Source of the DNA: a bacterium
GTDB taxonomy: Bacteria; Actinomycetota; Acidimicrobiia; Spongiisociales; Spongiisociaceae
Length of the DNA stretch: 64,000 nucleotides
Direction: 5' to 3'
NCBI GenBank assembly: GCA_028820935.1
Contig: JAPPHZ010000026.1
Span: 1-64,000, forward strand
The position numbers and the translations under genes were made by a program. Under the pieces are notes generated by a model. The model was not told where the DNA came from, ran no database searches, and saw only the letters and a list, made by a program, of their open reading frames with translations. Positions 62,544 to 64,000 of the stretch are shown here, in pieces. Position 1 is the first letter of the stretch. Each line of letters opens with the position of its first letter.

Positions 62544-63782
62544 ATGACCCACCGGCAACGCCTCGAATTGGAGGCTTCGGAGTGTCGGCAGAAGATTCGG
62601 GAACTACTTGATGCCGGGGAGTTGTCGGATGAGCAGCGGCGGGAGTTGCAGACTCTCAGCACCCGTGCCCAGGAGATCGAACCGGAGTTGAGAGCGGCCA
62701 TCATCGCAGAGCCCGACCCGGTTACCGCACCCGCATCACCGAGCACTGAGGATCGGGAACGGCTCGAACTTCGGTCAAGGGCTTCTGTCGGTCGCTACCT
62801 TCTGGCCGCGATGCGCGGTCGGTCTGTGGACGGTGCCGAGCGGGAACTGGCCGAGGAGAACGGTCTGGATGACGGCCAGATACCTCTTGAGATGTGGGAG
62901 CCCGTAGAGACCCGGGCGGACGTGGTTACGGACGCGCCGGACACGGTGGGCGTGAACCTGGATCGCCTTCGCCCGGCCATCTTCGCTCCTTCGATTCTTC
63001 CCCGCCTCGGTGTGGAGATGCCGCGGGTCAAGACGGGAACCTATGCCTCGGGAACGATCACAACTTCGCTCACGGCCGGGGCGGAGGCAAGGGGCGGTGA
63101 GGCCGACGCGACCGAGGCTCAGTTCACGGTCACCTCGGTGACGCCCAAGCGGATCAGCGCACGGTTGGCTATCGCAATCGAAGACGTTGCCGCGGTCGGT
63201 CAAGCCAACTTCGAGTCGGTGCTTCGCGAAAACCTGAGCCTGGTGCTCTCCGATGAGTTGGACCGCCAGGGCCTGGTCGGCGCGGGTGCCAATAACGATC
63301 TGGTGGGCATCATTCAGCGGCTCACCGACGTTGCCGATCCGGGGGAGGCTGCCAACTTTGATGCCTTCGTGAGCGTGTTCGCGGGCTCGGTTGATGGCCT
63401 GTGGGCGTCAACTGTCAAGGATTTGGTGGCGGTTGTCGGGCCCGCAACCTATCAACGAAGCGCGAAGACCTTCCGAGACATAGATAACACCGACCTGGGC
63501 TCGATAGCGTTCAGCGACTACGCCTTGGCGCGTTACGGCGGTTGGTGGACGAACAAGCGGATGCCCGAGCCTGTTTCCACCGTCCAGAAGGGGATCATGC
63601 ACCGGCGGGGCAGGTCGGGAATGAGAACGGCGGTGTTGCCGCATTGGAACATGATCTCGATTGACGATATCTACACCGGATCGGCCAAGGGCGAGCGGTA
63701 CTTCACGATGCACGTTCTGTGCGGAGACGTGATCCTGGTTCAGCCCGGGGCCTATTCGGAGTTTCGTATCAAGGTCTCCTGA
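62544..63782 (+). CDS. HK97-fold major capsid protein
   Basis: The 412-residue protein has an N-terminal delta-type coiled coil (about 1-60: RQRLELEASECRQKIRELLD) that acts as internal scaffold, followed by a linker and the HK97 fold (about 130-412: PSILPRLGVEMPRVKTG, ISARLAIAIEDVAAVGQ, DRQGLVGAGANNDLVG). A prohead protease usually cleaves the delta domain; no separate protease gene is visible before it. A GGAGGGAG ribosome site precedes ATG 62544 and the upstream 116 bp are AT-rich. Confidence 0.88.
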   Translation: MTHRQRLELEASECRQKIRELLDAGELSDEQRRELQTLSTRAQEIEPELRAAIIAEPDPVTAPASPSTEDRERLELRSRASVGRYLLAAMRGRSVDGAERELAEENGLDDGQIPLEMWEPVETRADVVTDAPDTVGVNLDRLRPAIFAPSILPRLGVEMPRVKTGTYASGTITTSLTAGAEARGGEADATEAQFTVTSVTPKRISARLAIAIEDVAAVGQANFESVLRENLSLVLSDELDRQGLVGAGANNDLVGIIQRLTDVADPGEAANFDAFVSVFAGSVDGLWASTVKDLVAVVGPATYQRSAKTFRDIDNTDLGSIAFSDYALARYGGWWTNKRMPEPVSTVQKGIMHRRGRSGMRTAVLPHWNMISIDDIYTGSAKGERYFTMHVLCGDVILVQPGAYSEFRIKVS

Positions 63783-63789
63783 TCGGGAT

Positions 63790-64000
63790 ATGCCCACCGT
63801 GTCCAGTGTCCGGGTCTCCGATGTAGCCGTGGACGTGGGCACGGGCCTTCCCACCGGTTGTTACGTCGGCCAGGTACGGTCGGTGGACGTGGCGGTGCAG
63901 GCCCTGGTCTCCTACGGCTCAATCCCTCCCGCCGAGATCGAGGATTGGTTCGTGCTCTCCTACGGGGCCACCTTCGAGTTCCGGGCCGGTTCGGGTGCCG
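63790..64000 (+). CDS. Unknown element gene (partial, cut by window edge)
   Basis: ATG 63790 follows the capsid gene by 7 bp; the frame stays open for 70 codons to the edge. The visible part (VSSVRVSDVAVDVGTGLPTG, then VVSYGSIP-like text and EDWFVLSYGATFEFRAG) has beta-rich character and no recognised motif. A position after the capsid suggests a head-tail or structural gene. Confidence 0.6.
   Translation, partial: MPTVSSVRVSDVAVDVGTGLPTGCYVGQVRSVDVAVQALVSYGSIPPAEIEDWFVLSYGATFEFRAGSGA

Larger units (their letters stand above)
56880..64000 (+). mobile_element. Integrated phage-like element or capsid-encoding satellite at tRNA-Ala (right end outside window)
   Basis: The element begins at the tRNA-Ala 3' end. 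In order: integrase, small helical protein, AlpA-like regulator, hairpin-rich tract, coiled-coil/zinc protein, small acidic protein, large terminase, HNH nuclease, HK97-type capsid and an unknown next gene. All genes are on the plus strand. No portal or prohead protease precedes the capsid gene, unlike ordinary HK97-type prophages. The right attachment site and any tail genes are outside the window, so the class is open. Confidence 0.8.

Overview
The window is high-GC DNA with tightly packed, overlapping genes and the gene order of an actinomycete (Actinomycetota). The diagnostic blocks are alr...tsaE-tsaB-rimI-tsaD...groES-groEL, galU-moeA-moaC followed by a SepX/GlpR-like membrane protein, and an F420-type LLM oxidoreductase. 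An Acidimicrobiia-like lineage is my inference; no 16S rRNA or other clade-defining marker is present.

1-16 kb is a methylated-amine (betaine-type) catabolic locus. The minus strand carries two dimethylglycine/sarcosine-dehydrogenase-like flavoproteins and a class III aminotransferase. The plus strand carries an RpiR regulator and a Rieske N-demethylase-type oxygenase. These are followed by a seven-gene corrinoid methyl-transfer operon: corrinoid protein, DUF1638, 'virulence factor' protein, MtrH-like methyltransferase, ASKHA ferredoxin reactivase, non-pyrrolysine MttB and MetF. A PabB-PabC fusion that makes the folate precursor PABA sits at the end. The likely flow is methyl group to corrinoid protein to THF to methylene-THF, beside an O2-dependent demethylation route. 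A tandem operator, not assigned to any known regulator, precedes both the leftmost flavoprotein gene and the corrinoid operon.

16-26 kb holds housekeeping genes: a PEBP-like protein, a permease, a VapBC-type toxin-antitoxin pair, alanine racemase, an uncharacterised methyltransferase-like protein, a P1 peptidase, family 4 uracil-DNA glycosylase and the tRNA t6A genes tsaE, tsaB and tsaD with rimI. 26-34 kb is an iron-uptake island placed between tsaD and groES. It has a nucleoside phosphorylase, a frameshifted dehydrogenase remnant, a heterodimeric IrtAB-like ABC pair, a Fur-like box and a divergent FecBCDE-type siderophore importer whose binding lipoprotein has a long His/Asp/Glu tract. 34.5-37 kb is groESL with a CIRCE element.

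37-56.8 kb is mixed metabolism: a PLP cysteine desulfhydrase/cysteate lyase-like enzyme, a TPP enzyme, an LLM oxidoreductase, a flavin reductase, a TlpA thioredoxin, a thioredoxin-reductase/methyltransferase fusion, a VOC protein, aconitase, Mrp, UppP, MobA, PlsY, GalU, MoeA, MoaC, a SepX-like protein and a translin-family protein. Two related hairpin-bearing repeats lie in intergenic gaps at 44.5 and 48.5 kb.

56.8 kb to the right edge is an integrated phage-like element next to tRNA-Ala(CGC). It has a tyrosine integrase, an AlpA-type regulator, a hairpin-rich noncoding tract, small proteins, a large terminase, an HNH nuclease and an HK97-type capsid. No portal or protease gene is visible, so it may be a capsid-encoding satellite or an unusually arranged prophage. 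It is cut by the window edge.
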